Origin: Litomosoides sigmodontis
Lineage: Eukaryota > Nematoda > Chromadorea > Rhabditida > Onchocercidae
Assembly: GCA_963070105.1 (NCBI GenBank)
Contig: OY718808.1
Span: 1,303,238-1,367,237 of the forward strand
Reading direction: 5' to 3'
Length of the DNA stretch: 64,000 bases
A model generated the notes under the pieces. The model saw only the letters and a list, made by a program, of their open reading frames with translations. It was not told the origin of the DNA and did no database searches. Shown in pieces: positions 48,213 to 62,116 of the stretch. Numbering within the stretch: the stretch's first letter is position 1; each line of letters opens with the position of its first letter. Position numbers and translations under genes: made by a program.

Positions 48213-49325
48213 CTCAGTCACATGAAATTACTCAAAATGAAGCTAAACTCGCTTTTTTTACACTACCTAATTTTGTTTATAATCAATTTCAAGTTTCACT
48301 GTTAATTATCATTTTAATTCCTGCTTTACACTTAAATTTAACTACATGAAATAACATGACAAATATCTTGGTTAATTTTTGATTTGTACCACAAATCATC
48401 TTTTACACGTATGAGAGTATGTGATACTACCAGCTTTGCTATTTCAATGATGCTGTCGATATGTGAAAAAGGATGAGTGATAAGCTTAACTTACCATAAG
48501 TAAGGAGATCTCCTTCAGCTGTACCACGTCGTAAAAATGAGGACGTAATCCAACAGCAAATGTTTATTTTCCACGTATGAACATAACTTACATCACTTCA
48601 TCCACCATTACAAAGTGAATTCTCACTGACACTGGCTGACTCTACCTCACCCTGGAACTTCTAATTAATGACTTCGAATTGCAAAAAAGTTTTGAAAATA
48701 TTTTCCCCAGAGAATAAGAAGTGCATCATAATCAAACTTGAATTCACTGAGTTATAACTATTAATAGATCTACTCGCTCATACACCGACCATATTTTTGG
48801 AGTACGGTGGGATGTACATTGTTGAGAACTGCATGCTAACATCTAATGATGATGTTCTGTGTATATCTAGTTTCATTAGCTCTTTTACTTCTAGTTTAAG
48901 ACTTAATAACACGTATTTCAACCAGAAAAAAGCCACTTGAATGTCAAACAATTGAGTAAGCGTAATCTAACACCGGATGTAGTACTTGTGATAAAAACAA
49001 TAATACCAACAGCACTAAGCATCAGTAAGTTTGACTTTTGAATTTCACAATTGTTGTACAGCAACTACTCTTAGTAATAAACTACACGCAGCCTTGAAGT
49101 ATTTTAAAATACGAAGAGTGAGACAGAATGGCAGTTGAACACAAATGAGCAATGAATTTTCTGTTGCTTACAACACACTGATTAAATGACAATGTGATGA
49201 AACCAAGATAACTGCAAAAAATTTATTCCTTGCGTTTTCCGCCCCTGAATATCTCGGCATTTGTATGTGTAACATCAAAGCATATTCATAAACAAACAGA
49301 TATAAATAAATCATCATGACAACTG
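48213..49325. other. intergenic or ACTMAP 5' region
   Basis: Between PP5 and ACTMAP. A minus-strand segment at 48495-48565 ends at a strong donor and may be the 5' exon of ACTMAP; nothing else is seen. Confidence 0.4.
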
Positions 49326-52300
49326 CTATGAAAAACCAAATAAAGTGCTCGCATATGCCATCGGCCTCACCTGAAAATAATTTGTTTACGCTTCCATCGT
49401 CTCGTGCTTCCTCGACGTATAAATCGTTCACCTTATATCACATCAACACCCAACAAAACTCAGTCATGATACTTTAGTGCAACATAGAATTTAGTGGAAA
49501 ACAACAGTTAGTATCGCATTTATTTGATAACTTCTAAAAAGACAACGCAGGCTGAACTAATACAAATTTTTTTGGTTGGATAAGCTTTAGCTGCAAAAAT
49601 GGGAATGCTTTCAAATGATGACTTTCAAATGAAAGCTGAAAAAAGTAAAGAATAAGTTGCAGTGATTGAGCTACAGATTTTCTGGTTAATAAATTTGATT
49701 CGTGATTATCATTATCATAGTGATTAACTAGTCGATGGTTAGTCAGAAAATGATCCGAGTTGACGATAATTACAAGATCTCACTGCTCATAAAATCGTGG
49801 AAAGCTGTTTTATGCTTGCGCTATTCATCTAAATGTGCCCGACAGTTTTCAAACAATAATTCAAAAGAATTGGAAAAAAAACTTAAAATTACTTACTGAA
49901 GGGTGATCCACTGCAGTAAAGGAAGTGAAACGAGGCGTTAAATTATCACCTCGTATTGTTATAAATGCTCCTTTATTTCCCATAGTGTCACTGAAAAAAT
50001 TATGACGAAGAAGTTTATTGAGGAAATTGAAGGAAATTCATTGGGAAAAGATGAAGAACTTAGTTCTTGAGTAAGCAATTTGCAAAGAACATTTCAAATA
50101 AAATGTATAAAAAGCTAACTTTCATTAAAAAATAACAAAACGTACCAATAATTTGGTGCACTGAACACGGTGATGCATTTACCATCATGATGAACTTCAT
50201 ATCCTTCTGGTTTCACTTCATGACTTCTACAAATAAAATCTCAAAAAAATACAAAAAATGCAAGAAAGCCTGCAATTTATTAAACAGTATAGTAATGAAA
50301 AGATTTAAAGCATCAAAGTCTTCACAGCTTTCATGAACTGCTAAAATCAATATAGGATTATAGAAAAATAATACCTTACAACATATTCAAGACCATTAGC
50401 CTCGCAAAATTTATGTGTCACATCAGGACCAAATTGGCAACCAACTCCACGTTTTGATGCTGACCTACCATCCATATCCTGGGGATCGGACCACAATAAA
50501 TCACACATTATACCTGAAACAACTGCTAACCTAGCTGAAAGACCGACTATACTTAAAATTTCTTTTTTTAAAAAAAAGTGACTATTTGCACTTCAAACAT
50601 CAAAATACAAACAGGTTGTACAACAATGCTGCATAGAATGCTTCAAAAACAGAAAAAGCGGTGATGGAGAACTGACCATCGTCCGGCGGTTGACGTACTC
50701 GATTTGTTTTCTTAATATCATCCATCGTAACGTCGTCGTCCTTGAATAAACCTCCATGGCACACCTAAATTAAATTCAAATACTAATTAATGAAAGTAAG
50801 ACAAAAGAATAAAAATATTAGTGAAAATGAGATCGCAACCAACTTATAATATCTGGAGCAACTCGTTTCTTCATAAACCAGAAAATAAATAAAAATTAGA
50901 AACAAGAAAGGTATTCAAGTTGAGCTATTAACATAAATTTGGCTGTAAATTACTTACAAATATTTTATTATTGATTAAGTGACAAAGAGGTAAATAATCA
51001 AAGATTTCCGTAAAGAAATCTGCCATTTGAGCCGTATATTTACTTTTTACTTCACCCTCAAAACCATACATTTTGTTCATTACGTCACTCTCGTGATTAC
51101 CTGCAAAAGTTACTCAGTAATGAAAGTAGTAAAAAACGAAGTACTCCTTTCATTTGATTTCACTTTTCCTATTAAAACAGTAAATTAATTTCATCGTAAT
51201 TTTTAACAATCAAAAAATCAATTCCTCCTTCGTCTTTAATTTCATCTGAAACAAAGCTATACTGTAATATCAAAAAAAAGCAATTTAGTAATGTATAATA
51301 AACCTCGTGACATGAAAAAGTGCTCCGGATACAAAAGTTTAAATCCGAATAAAGTAAATATCGTTTCAACTGAGAATGAGCCACGATCAACAAAATCGCC
51401 ATTGAAAAGCTTAAAAAAATTATATACTTTCAATGACAACGCAATGTTTTCCAATAACCGAAAAAGTTCAATTCGGACGTAAAACCAACGTATGGATTCG
51501 TTTCAGAAGGCAACCCATTTAAGTTAAACACGTTGCACAGATCATAGAACTGTCCATGAATGTCACCACAAATCGTAAATTTCTTTCCAGGGGGTACTGT
51601 GATTTCAACAAGTGTCGGTAACTCACCAAACATTCGTCTAATTGCCAGAAGTATCTAAAAACAGAAATTATATGAATATTTATGAGAATACAACAAATGA
51701 TGTGCATTAAAAATACATGGAAAATATCTAGAACACAGTTTAAAGAAAGAAATGTGCAAATTTTAATAATAACTGAAACAAGTCTTAAATGGAGTCTGAG
51801 AAAATTATGCATATGTTAAACAGGAACCAAATGATATAACAAGCTAATTTTAATGACGCAAGTTTATACATCCCGAACAAAGGTAAAAAGGTATTGATAA
51901 AACTGCCAATAACATGGCAAATGATCAGAATAAAAGAGAATCTTTCAGAATCTAGAATGCATTTTCCACGCACGATTCAATTCTTCATATCATTATTTAA
52001 TTATAGAAATTGCAAAAGGCGAAACCAAACCAGTTATAAAACTATAAATGGGAATCCATTGGTAAATAATATTCATGCAACAAAACGAAACCTTATAAGC
52101 GTATTTTCTGTGCAGTTTCTTTTCCGCCTTAAACGTTTCAATTAGTTGTTTCATAAATTCTAATGTAATATCATCCTCAAGAACAGGACCATCATACGTT
52201 GCTTCTACTTCTAAAAAGGAGAAATTTGTATTCTTGCACTTTGAAACTTCTAAAACTGTTTAAAGTACAGCACTGGCAGGAAATCAGAAGCTTTCCTCAA

Positions 52301-53536
52301 GCTATACTTCTTTTTTGCCTTAATCGTAGAAAAAAGAAGAAAAGGATAACCAATTGTATCAACATTTATAGATTCCGCGATACTGCGTTTGTCGTGGTCG
52401 ACTGATATCGCTTTTTCAAATGCTATCTTTCGCATTAATTTCTGGCATTCATCATACTTCCGTTTAGCATCAATATTATTTGGTAATGCTTTACGTACCT
52501 GCAATAATTACTACAATAAAATATAACTGCTTCCATCCATATTATGAATAGAAGCACTATGTTTGGTGCCAGTCCAAACAAGATAAAAGCCACAACAAAT
52601 AAGGAAAGTAGTGAAATAACACGGCTAGAAGCCATTTGCTCAGAATCTGCTATTATACTTGAAGAAATACAAGGTGGTAATACCTAATTACTTTTGCAGC
52701 CAAAAGTGACTTCTATTAATTTTAAGACAGTTATGTGTTTTAAAGCACTTCGTAATGATTCATACATGATTCATACATCAGGCACAACACTCAGTAAAAC
52801 TGAATCAAACTTCCATATCAGTCAATGACCAATCCGTCGTTATAAATGCTCAATATAGCCTTTATTATTATCGACATATAACACCCAGTAAAAATAAAAA
52901 TTTTCAATGATGGAAACATACTGCATCATAATCCTTCAGAGCAAGTTTCAATTTCCCTAAAGCCATATAGGCCGTAGCACGCCTGTAATAACCTTTCGAG
53001 TAACCAGGATCTAGTTTCAAGGCCATATTTGCATCCTCTAGCGCGCTGCCATATAATTCCTTTTTCAAGTAGGCCATACTCCGATTGCCGTAAAATAAGG
53101 CTTGCTGATCGTCCAACTCGATTGCCTTCGTGTATAGCTCAATGGCAACGTCGTAGGCTTGATCTGTAATTACGACCACAATGATCAAACGTGTACTGAC
53201 AAGACAGATGAAAATAAATCTTAAGTCACTACCAAATCATATTATTTATATATAGGTCAACAGCAATATAACAGTTTGTTTGCGATTTTATTCAAATATT
53301 ACTACGTGGTATGTAAAAGTCGCGTCAAACATAATTTGAATAAAGGAGAAAAAAATTTTACTGCACAATATGTGTCTGCAGCAGTTTCTTGATTAAATGA
53401 TTTTGATCACGAAAAAAAAAATTCTACCGTGGAAAAATTGGTTAGCTTCATCTTTAATTTTCAAAGCTCGCTGAGCTAAATTAGTTATTCCATCAACGTT
53501 TTCCATGATAGTGGTAACAACATGTTCAGACGTCAT
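49326..53536 (-). CDS. pph-5: serine/threonine protein phosphatase 5, complete
   Basis: Twelve minus-strand exons: 53428-53536, 52922-53163, 52351-52498, 52092-52210, 51490-51654, 51304-51409, 50958-51100, 50677-50764, 50375-50513, 50146-50226, 49897-49990 and 49326-49370. Together they encode 492 aa (human PP5 499). N-terminal TPR repeats (residues about 25-130: [40 protein letters not shown]) bind the C-terminus of Hsp90. The PPP catalytic domain has all its metal and phosphate motifs: [52 protein letters not shown] and FSAPNYCD. The C-terminus [14 protein letters not shown] is the autoinhibitory helix. The start at 53536 is two bases after an ATTGCAG acceptor, fitting trans-splicing. A phase-compatible upstream exon near 55.3 kb could extend the N-terminus. 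No lesions were found. Confidence 0.97.
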
Positions 53537-56500
53537 TCCTGCAATATGTCGTCCACATGGACGTGAAAATGAAAAGGATATACATTCACATATTATATGC
53601 TATACAAATATTAATATTCTAAAGTAGGATCGACATCGATTGATAATTTAAAAATAATGACGCATCATAAAAAGCTTATTTTCCTTGCCCATTTGCTATG
53701 AATTGTTCTAAAATTTTGACGATTTACAGTTGCATAATTTCAGCCACCTCTCAACATCATAATCAGTTACCACTTACATCAGATGAGTTTTAACATGAAA
53801 TTTCCACGAGACTACCATTCATTCCGATATTTCCCACACGGGTAAGTGGTAACTGATTATTTGTGTTCAGAGGCATAGGCAATATCTAAAAGCACTTCCA
53901 ATATACTAAGTGAATATACCACACAATTCAACTCGCTTTTCAATCTCTATCGTCTTAGCTCCTCAAGAAATACCTATAGAAAGTATGCATATCTAACTCA
54001 TATATAAAACCCAAAAGATATTAAAAGTTCGTACAGCGAAGCACGTAACAGTTGTAAGTTGTGCATGATCAGAAATCATTCTACTTTATATTTCCTTCTA
54101 CTTCATATCAGAACTAATGAATATGCTTAATGCAGATAAAATCATTCCTTCCAGAGATTTCCAAATCTCCTAAACCATTCAACAGCAATGTTAATCAGGA
54201 AATTTAAATCTGAAACATCAACACTCACGTACCCAGATAAAATATCAAACACTACTCTTAGCTTTACGATCACTCCCGTATACTTTATTGAAATAATAAA
54301 TGCACATAACGGCAACAGAGCCTCTCTGTCACATATATTCAATATCTATCAGTTATACTGAAATTGAAACATGTGATAAGAATTCACATACTTCATGATT
54401 AAAATGATATCATTAACCACATTAAAATAATTTCATCCCTAATCATTTAAGTGTGAGAAAAAATCACTGAATATGCATATTCTTGACGTAGCATTCATTG
54501 ATAATACCTTTCATTAACGAACTATAAACAACTAACTCGATCAGTTTTAGAAATTCCTAGCAAAAATTATAAATCAATAAACCGAAGAAAAAGCTTGGGG
54601 AAAGGTTCTCAGAAGGATTGCCACGCAATTCCACGGCACAATAATAATAATAATAATAATAATAATCTGAGAAAACATGGTAAGTTGGAATGCATCCGTT
54701 TTAGACAGCGTAGAAAGTCACATTAAGCGATAAATTTTATTTCATATTGATGTTACTTTTTCCACCGATAATAATGTCACAAACATTATCAATAAAATTC
54801 ATCATAATTTCACATTCAGATTTCAACATTCCAATGAAACTCCGTTGCCGGTCAAGAAAGAAGCTTTTTCGATTCAGGAAAATCATTATGCATGATAAAA
54901 TGAAAATTCAAGATGCACAATACCATGAAATATGAAAGATGAAGTATAAAGTTATAATAATCATCTGATTAACTAACGATACAATGCGTGGCAGAAAGTT
55001 CAATTTTCTCTCTCTTCTTTCATCTTTGCTGAGCTCCTGCATAAGCACAGTAAATATCGTTTGCAGAGATGACCTATATTGCGTTATTAATACTTTTGAA
55101 CCCTGCGGTCTCAAATAAACTTGCGGAAGAATTTATTCAAACTTCAAGGAATTTTTTCCAACTTTATTCGTATCAATAAGGTACAGTCAAAAGAAATCTT
55201 CTACACTTCATGATGGAGAAGTGAAACTTCACTAACCTGGTGATAATTCATTTACACCTAAAGCAAAACTCTCATGTCGTTTTGCTAATTCCTTTGCAGC
55301 AGCTCTCGCACGATCATTCAACAGCTCTTCTTTGCAACCAATCGAATTTTCTAATACTTTTTAGCCGTGCCTGAAAACAGGCGGAGAACAATTGTCAATG
55401 TTAGGAATGGTCACCACAAACCTGATTCACATCCTACTTTACAAAACATATAAAAATATTTAACAATATAAAAGTCAAGAGATGTTCAAAAACTTGGATC
55501 CATGCTCCCACACAAAACATACCTGTTATATTAACATTTTCAGTTATAAAAAGAAAATTTTGGATTGTATCGCCCCAATCAGATCGCCAAAGATCCATGT
55601 ATCATCCTATCGGAGAGAAGCCCGCCATTCTCAGACTTATTATTCATTTGTAATTGTCGATGCAAAAATTAACAGCAGTTTTAGACCTAAAATTTTCAAT
55701 CATTATAAATAGGCTGAAAAACATTTTTATCACTAAAAATCTACGTCACCACAAACACATCGTATTGCCATGAATATGCTTGTTCATGCCTGTGTATGAG
55801 AGAAGTCTACGCATTTTAAGAAATTCTTAGAAAAATTGCCTACATCGCATTGCACCAAACGACAGTTAAGCGCTTTAAAATTGATCAAATGATTACGCAA
55901 AATGCAATATAAAGTTACCAATTTATTCAACATTCCCAACAAATCTTAATACTAAAATGTTTCTCAACTATCCCTGCACAACTAGTCCTTTTTATTAGCA
56001 GAAATCTGAATGATCTTAATTCTAAGAGTAATTTGTTAAGATTTCTTAATAGTTTCGATCAACTAAATGGTTAATACTAGGTTATTTTAATTGTTAATTA
56101 ATTAATCGTTGCACTTCAAGTAAACCATGCAATCGAGAAACTCACTGTTTTACAGAATAAGAGCAAAATTGACGCCCCAAAAATAACCATTTCTTTAATT
56201 AAAAGTCATTTCGTAATTTTGCTACTTAAAATTTTTTTTTTAAAATAAAAGTCGAATTTGTTTATAGATTCAGGATAGCTAACGTAATGTTATTCAGCAA
56301 CATTTGGTTGTAAGCAGTAACCTGAATAACTAAACCTCAAACAACAATTGCCAATCTCTCTAATCACCACATTCATCATTTTCACTTCCTCTTCCTAACT
56401 GCAGCACTGTAAGTTATTTCCATTTGTTTACAAGCACTGTAGAATTGGACGGAAGTTGCATTTCGTTTAATACCACTTCTTTAATTTGAAGTAACAAGAA

Positions 56501-58303
56501 ATAATCCTATCATCCAAATTCAACGAAAAAAAAAAGAAAACGTTGAAGCGAAATACACTACTACCACATGTATTTGCCAACGCATGCCAATTTAAAAAGG
56601 CCATAAGTCAACAGCGTATTGTAAACAAATTTGTTACTTTTACGTCGGCTCAATGTTTTTCGTTTGCACGGTGCACGATAGATCGTGTGACCAAGCAGCT
56701 TAAGCTTAAACTAACTCATTACAACGCATGAAAACTTGACCAGTAAGCGAAAAATTTTTGAGTTTTCTGTCTCCAACATTTCATAATAATAATAATAATA
56801 ATAAACTACCAGCACTTATTACAGGAGTTAACTTTGATTTCGAAAATGTTCCAAAGACAAAGCAACAATACCACTTCAATCATGTTGACGACGAAAACGA
56901 AAAAGTCTTTCAGTTAGACGCGCCTGCGAATTACTCGCTCCAGTACTTACTCATTACACTTACCCTTCCATAACCCGTGATAACCAGTGATACCAAAACA
57001 TGATAAAACTCTCATTAAAGCTAAGAACAAGAAAAAAATAATTTAAATAAAAATCTTTGGATATCAACCAAAACTATAAAATCTGTCGAAATTAGAAACT
57101 TTTAAAGTTGTTTAGCAACAAATATTATTTTTATTTAGACACAACAAAACGGCTTTTTCTGTTCCTTTTTTATACAGTAAAAAAAGAATAAGAAACGCAG
57201 CGAAGAAACAATGAATAAAACAGATATGAAACCTAAAAAAAAGGAAAGAATAAGTGAAATTGAAAAAAATTTTGAAGTATTTTACTTAATAAAATGAAAG
57301 ATAGGATGTTTGTAAATGAATCGTAAATGAGAAACTTATAATAAAACCAGGCAGATACGATAAACCACTCATATGCTGTGCAAGCAGAAAGCATCATGTA
57401 ATTATGCCAATACTATTTATAAATAACTCTCTTATGCACTAAGACTATACGAGAGCACAACTGAGTCAGTAAACATGGTGAACCGCTCACGATTTGCCTA
57501 CGTGAGGGAGTGACGTGAACATGAACGGATGGACAAAGATAATCCATGACTTCATAGCCTTCGAAATACAGTGCAATGTTAAACCGCCAAATTTCACTAA
57601 AACAACGAGAAGTTTTCAGAACAGATGAAGTGAAGTCGTCATTTTGTCGATGAAATAATGTCGACAGTAAACTAGTTGTCACCGCTTTCTATATATCACA
57701 TGTATATCCCATCCAAAGTACAATTGTCGATCTCAATTTGTTCAGAAAATTAGCAAGAAAGCAATGTAAAATATGAAATAAGCGTAAAGGTGTTATGGAA
57801 TGCGGAGCGAGTTTATGCGGTAAAAAAATGCCTAGAATGGATGGATGACTGGTTCGAATCTGAATGCATTATCCGATATCAAAATTGAAAAGACAAGGCT
57901 CTAAATTCAGAAGTTCTTTTGACAACAAAGGCCAAATAGCAAGCCGTTGGAGAACTAAATACCATACTTTTAAAATTTCAATATTCAACGTACGCACGAC
58001 TTAAAATCCAGTAGAGATTCTTTGGAGTGTAAATGAGTACTTCATTTTACATCTAAATTTAAATGACGCTAAACCACAATATTTCTGCGTTTGGGGACGA
58101 GAAAACCGAAAACAGATATATTTAATAATATCCGCTTATGAAAATAATAAAACTGAGTGGTGAATAATTGCGGTGTTCGAAAACAAATTTTTGAAAATAT
58201 GGATTCACCAATTCATGACAGTCCTACAGAAAGGAATAACTGTTATGGAACCACTGTAAAGAAGCATACGACTAATACTTTGAAAAAACACAATGCATAT
58301 AAT
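53537..58303. other. long intergenic region, 5' of PP5
   Basis: 4.8 kb with little coding signal except the candidate exon at 55.24-55.35 kb. It holds (AAT)n runs at about 54642-54665 and 56783-56804. Other open frames here (54142-54342, 57413-57682, both -) show no family signature. Confidence 0.45.
55237..55352 (-). other. candidate upstream coding exon, possibly of PP5
   Basis: The minus strand encodes CKEELLNDRARAAAKELAKR then HESFALGVNELSP, ending with G|GTTAGT in phase 1. This matches the first PP5 exon, which begins GA ATG after its acceptor. The composition is helical and gene-like. The 5' border is unclear because an in-frame TAA lies at about 55360. It could instead belong to an unrecognised gene. 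Confidence 0.35.
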
Positions 58304-60053
58304 TTATTCCTTCTCTGTTTTGAGTTTCAGGAGTAGCGTTCTCAGCCTCGATAAATCGCTCGATGATTTTGAATTTTTAGCATTGAATTCGCATAATTTA
58401 GCAATGCGTTCCCATTCAGCACCATCTTTGAAAGATTCCCGATCAGAAATAAAGTCTTTCTCGGCCTTCCTTAAATTAAAAAAAATTATCAACAATAGCA
58501 ATGATATATCAGGTGAAATCCACATACCGCATACCTTACACTGAAACAAAATGATACTACAATAGCAACCAAAGTTCAAGTCGAAAACAAATATGAAGCT
58601 TTCACGTTCTCCTCGTTTCGTCCGATTTTTGATCGCTGAGAATGCATTACACTAGTTTTCCGCGATTTCTTTTATCGCCCCTTTCAACATAAAAGTTTGT
58701 CCGAATTTAATATAAGCGAAACCTCACTTATTTTCAGAAATCCACCCGTTCCTGTATTATCTGCATATAAGCAAAATAACTTGAAATTTTTGGACAAAAA
58801 TTACCGATTAGCTGTCCTAATTTTTACAAGTCTTTCTGCCCTCTGCGCATACCACTCTTCTAATTCTTTTTTGCCAGCGGCTCTCATTTCATCCTTCTTT
58901 TTCTCTTCATTTTTGTCTGCAAAAGAATCAGCAATCGCTAGTCCTTTACAAAACTTTAGAAAATTACACATGGGATATATATATATATATATATATAGTG
59001 ATATTCTATTTTATTAGACGAAATAACACTCAAACTTTCTGCACAATATTACTCGCTACGCAACACTTTCAATTTAATATTCGATGGTATTCCTTTTCTT
59101 CGATGACATTTGTATGAAATATATTTCAACATGATAAAAGTTATCAATGACAACCAACTAAATGAAATGCAAGTTGAAAAATTATGTCACCCGATTTCCG
59201 CCGTGCAAGCAAGACGAAAAGAAATCAAGCGCGCAACACATACCTTTCTTTTCTAACATTATTTTCTGCTCTTCTCGCCATTTTTTTATTTTCTCTGGTT
59301 CTGGTTTTGATGCGTTGTTGATTGTCGCAAGAGAAGGTGATGGAGTTGTGCTTGAGCGCTGCACACCATTCGCCAACGCCGGAAGATCCAAACCAAAATC
59401 ATTGGTCCTGTTTAACGAAAAAGCTTCGTTTACGCGAGTATTATCATTTCCTGAAATTCCAAATATTTTAAAAAATTATGATTTTAAGAAACACATATTT
59501 ATAATACCTTTTTATATGGCATTTTAGTTCACCAATTATTTACAATAATTTCTACTCCTTTGATAAACGTTTAAATAAATGTTCATCACAACCTAAATAG
59601 TGCGCGCTAATAGCTACCGATGTACGATGCAGTACCTTCCTAATCCGAGACTTCCCGGAGCTCATAAAATTCCTTGTTGCTTTCCTAACGTCCTTTACTT
59701 TCTCGTCCAAAAGCTTTGGCAGAACATGTTATCCAATAATCCCACATTAACAATTTTTCACAATTTCTCATTAATTTCAATAACATTAATTTCACAATTG
59801 CTTCTTCACAAGCACACAATTTCTGATCTTATCATTAATACCTACAGTGCATCCTTGATATTCCACAGCAATTAAGGCAGAAAACTGCCTGATACAAAAA
59901 AAATTTTACTGCGTAAAACACACCATTATCAGCTACATTATTTCTGCCAGCGCTATTAGCATAAGGAGAAGGACTGGTTCCTAGCGAATCATCCTCTATA
60001 CCAGCTAGAACATTTTGCTCACGTGCCAAAAATTCCGCAACTGGATCTGACAT
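58304..60053 (-). CDS. clic-1: clathrin light chain, complete
   Basis: Four minus-strand exons, 59924-60053, 59244-59450, 58805-58916 and 58304-58469, give 204 aa (mammalian light chains 211-248). Clathrin light chain coats the triskelion hub and regulates assembly and actin links in endocytosis. Landmarks: PVAEFLAREQNVLAGIEDDS, matching the conserved N-terminal FLA..E..IAGIEND segment; PEPEKIKKWREEQKIMLEKK, the start of the heavy-chain-binding helix; KKELEEWYAQRAERLVKIRT; and the C-terminus GAEWERIAKLCEFNAKNSKS then DLSRLRTLLLKLK. The start at 60053 follows a TTTCAG acceptor by 27 bases in an open frame, so the N-terminus could be trans-spliced at that point. The neuronal insert of vertebrate genes is absent. 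All phases agree. Confidence 0.97.
58977..58997. repeat. (AT)n microsatellite
   Basis: About ten TA units in intron 2 of the clathrin light chain gene. Confidence 0.9.
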
Positions 60054-61180
60054 TCCTAATACAAACAATTTTATTGCTTCCTGAAACAAATACTCATGTA
60101 TCAGTTAAAACAAAAAAAGTGTAAAGCGCCGAACGGTTGAATCAAAACACTCTTGTGGGGAGCAGAACATACGTCATCTGTACCGGTGAAGTAGTAGTGA
60201 ACATCCATAAAACAGCAATTAATAAGAAGGTTTAATGCAAAATCTAATTTCAATATTTCTAACAAACACAGAACCATTCACACACCATCCCATTCATACT
60301 ACCTGCTCACCTCATTTAATACTTACAACCTGAAATAAAATTAATAAGAAATATCAAAAGATGCAAAATATTATGTCACTTTTATAAGAGTGATATATTT
60401 TCATTTGATAAAGAACCGATTACACGTAGGACGACTATGTTTACAAGCGATGCAACACAAACTTAGACAACATTTAAAAGGCTAAATTGAACTACTAATC
60501 CCTCTCGTCTCTCCCTCACCTATCCCTGCACAGAGTTAGTTACTGGCAAACAACTCTTTAATGCAATTCTAACTCTTACACCTAACCAGTTACGGTATCC
60601 CAAATTTCTGTTCTCAACATCTCTGCGCTTGTTGCAGCGTTTTCTCCGTCTACGCTTCCTCTCAGTGTTATTTCTAAAATTTCCAGAAAATATTCTCCTT
60701 CATTAAAATTTCATTTCCTACCTATTTCTTTCTTCCATTACATACACGAACTAATGAGCAACGAGGGAGAGAGAGAGAGAGAGGAGTGAGAATGAAAGAG
60801 AGGGAGAGAGAGAATGAGAGAGGAAGGAAGATTGCTCCGTACTTTTAGTATTCATTTTTAATGATTTACCGAGAATTACTCATTCATCATTTTTATCCTT
60901 TTCACTTCCTTCTTCATTACAGAAAAGCAGAAAATTCGAAATTGAAGTGATATCAGTTGGCATTATCGAGCGAGCTGCACAGTGTTGGGCATTAATGAAT
61001 TATTGCGAAGTTCTATGATCGATGGAGTAATTAAAACAAAGTTACTTTTTTCTCTTCAGCTTACACTATCAGGTAGAGCGGTATACTCTGATCCATTTGA
61101 CAATAACGGTTTCCTAACCGCTGTTTCACTCCGATCAGATGGCAAGTTAGGGAGGTAATGGTCATCTGACATCTGCATAA
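60054..61180. other. intergenic with GA-rich tract
   Basis: No gene supported. A purine-rich microsatellite (GAGAGA with GGA/GAA interruptions) spans about 60759-60830. Confidence 0.6.
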
Positions 61181-61564
61181 ATGGACGAAAGGAAAGAGAA
61201 TTGCTCTTTGGAGTTAATTGCTGTAGAAGTTGTGCAACGAAAAAGTAAGGGCGGAATTTTTGAGGTAAGCCTTAGATCAAATATAAATAACTTTCTTTCC
61301 ATTTACTTCTATGTATTCTTACTTATTACATATACTTACTCCTTAACTGATGGATGTTCTCATACAGTACGTATTCTTATTCTACCATTATATTACAGCC
61401 TATTGAAAATATCAGAACCAATTTCGCTACTTTTTTTTTGTCTGCTAAGAACTAAAAATTCAGATTCATTCTATCCTAAATTGTAGCAGTGACATAGTCA
61501 GTTAAAATTTTCTTTGTTTTTTCAGAGTAGCTGTGAAGTGAAGGACTCAGTGGTAGCAACATGA
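61181..61564 (+). CDS. possible 40-aa protein
   Basis: Two exons, 61181-61264 and 61526-61564, splice in phase 0 between GAG|GTAAGC and TTTTTTCAG, encoding MDERKENCSLELIAVEVVQR and then KSKGGIFESSCEVKDSVVAT. No domain or signal is seen. The small size makes a chance origin possible; the clean donor and acceptor are the only support. Confidence 0.25.
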
Positions 61565-62116
61565 ATGCTTTGCATATACCTTCAGCTCATTATGATCCAT
61601 TTGTTGAAATGCTCATCAAGTAGTGGAAAAAAAACGTTCCTGCGAAATACTGCAATAATGATAATTCATCGCCTATATATTAATGTGGAATTAACTCCTA
61701 TGCATAAGGTTGCGCACACTTTGTTTTTAAAATCTTTTTTGAATAGAATTGTTTGAGTTTGTTGCTTTTTTTCCCTTCTTTACGTATCGTTAGGTTCTTG
61801 ATTTTATTTGAAGAAATATGATATTTTGCCAAATGTTACTGTTGTTTTCTTATTTCAGATAATCCGCTTATATTTGACGTTTCTTATGAATTAACATTTT
61901 AACCAATTTGTTGCATATTTCAACTCTTCCTTGCTATCACATATCCAGAGTAAAATGATATTAATTTCTGCTTCATACGATTCGTAGTACATAACCATTT
62001 CTATGTTTTCGTCGATAAACATTTTAAAAGAAAACAAAAGAACTCATCCAAACAACAAGCGATGGCATCACACACAATACTGCAACAATATTCAACTATT
62101 CCACATTCTCTGTGCT
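61565..62116. other. intergenic
   Basis: 3' flank of the Ly-6-like gene (-). Nothing recognised. Confidence 0.45.

Noticed and set aside
57840..57875. tRNA-like GGTTCGAATC
   Set aside because: No paired T-stem, acceptor stem or anticodon arm around it.
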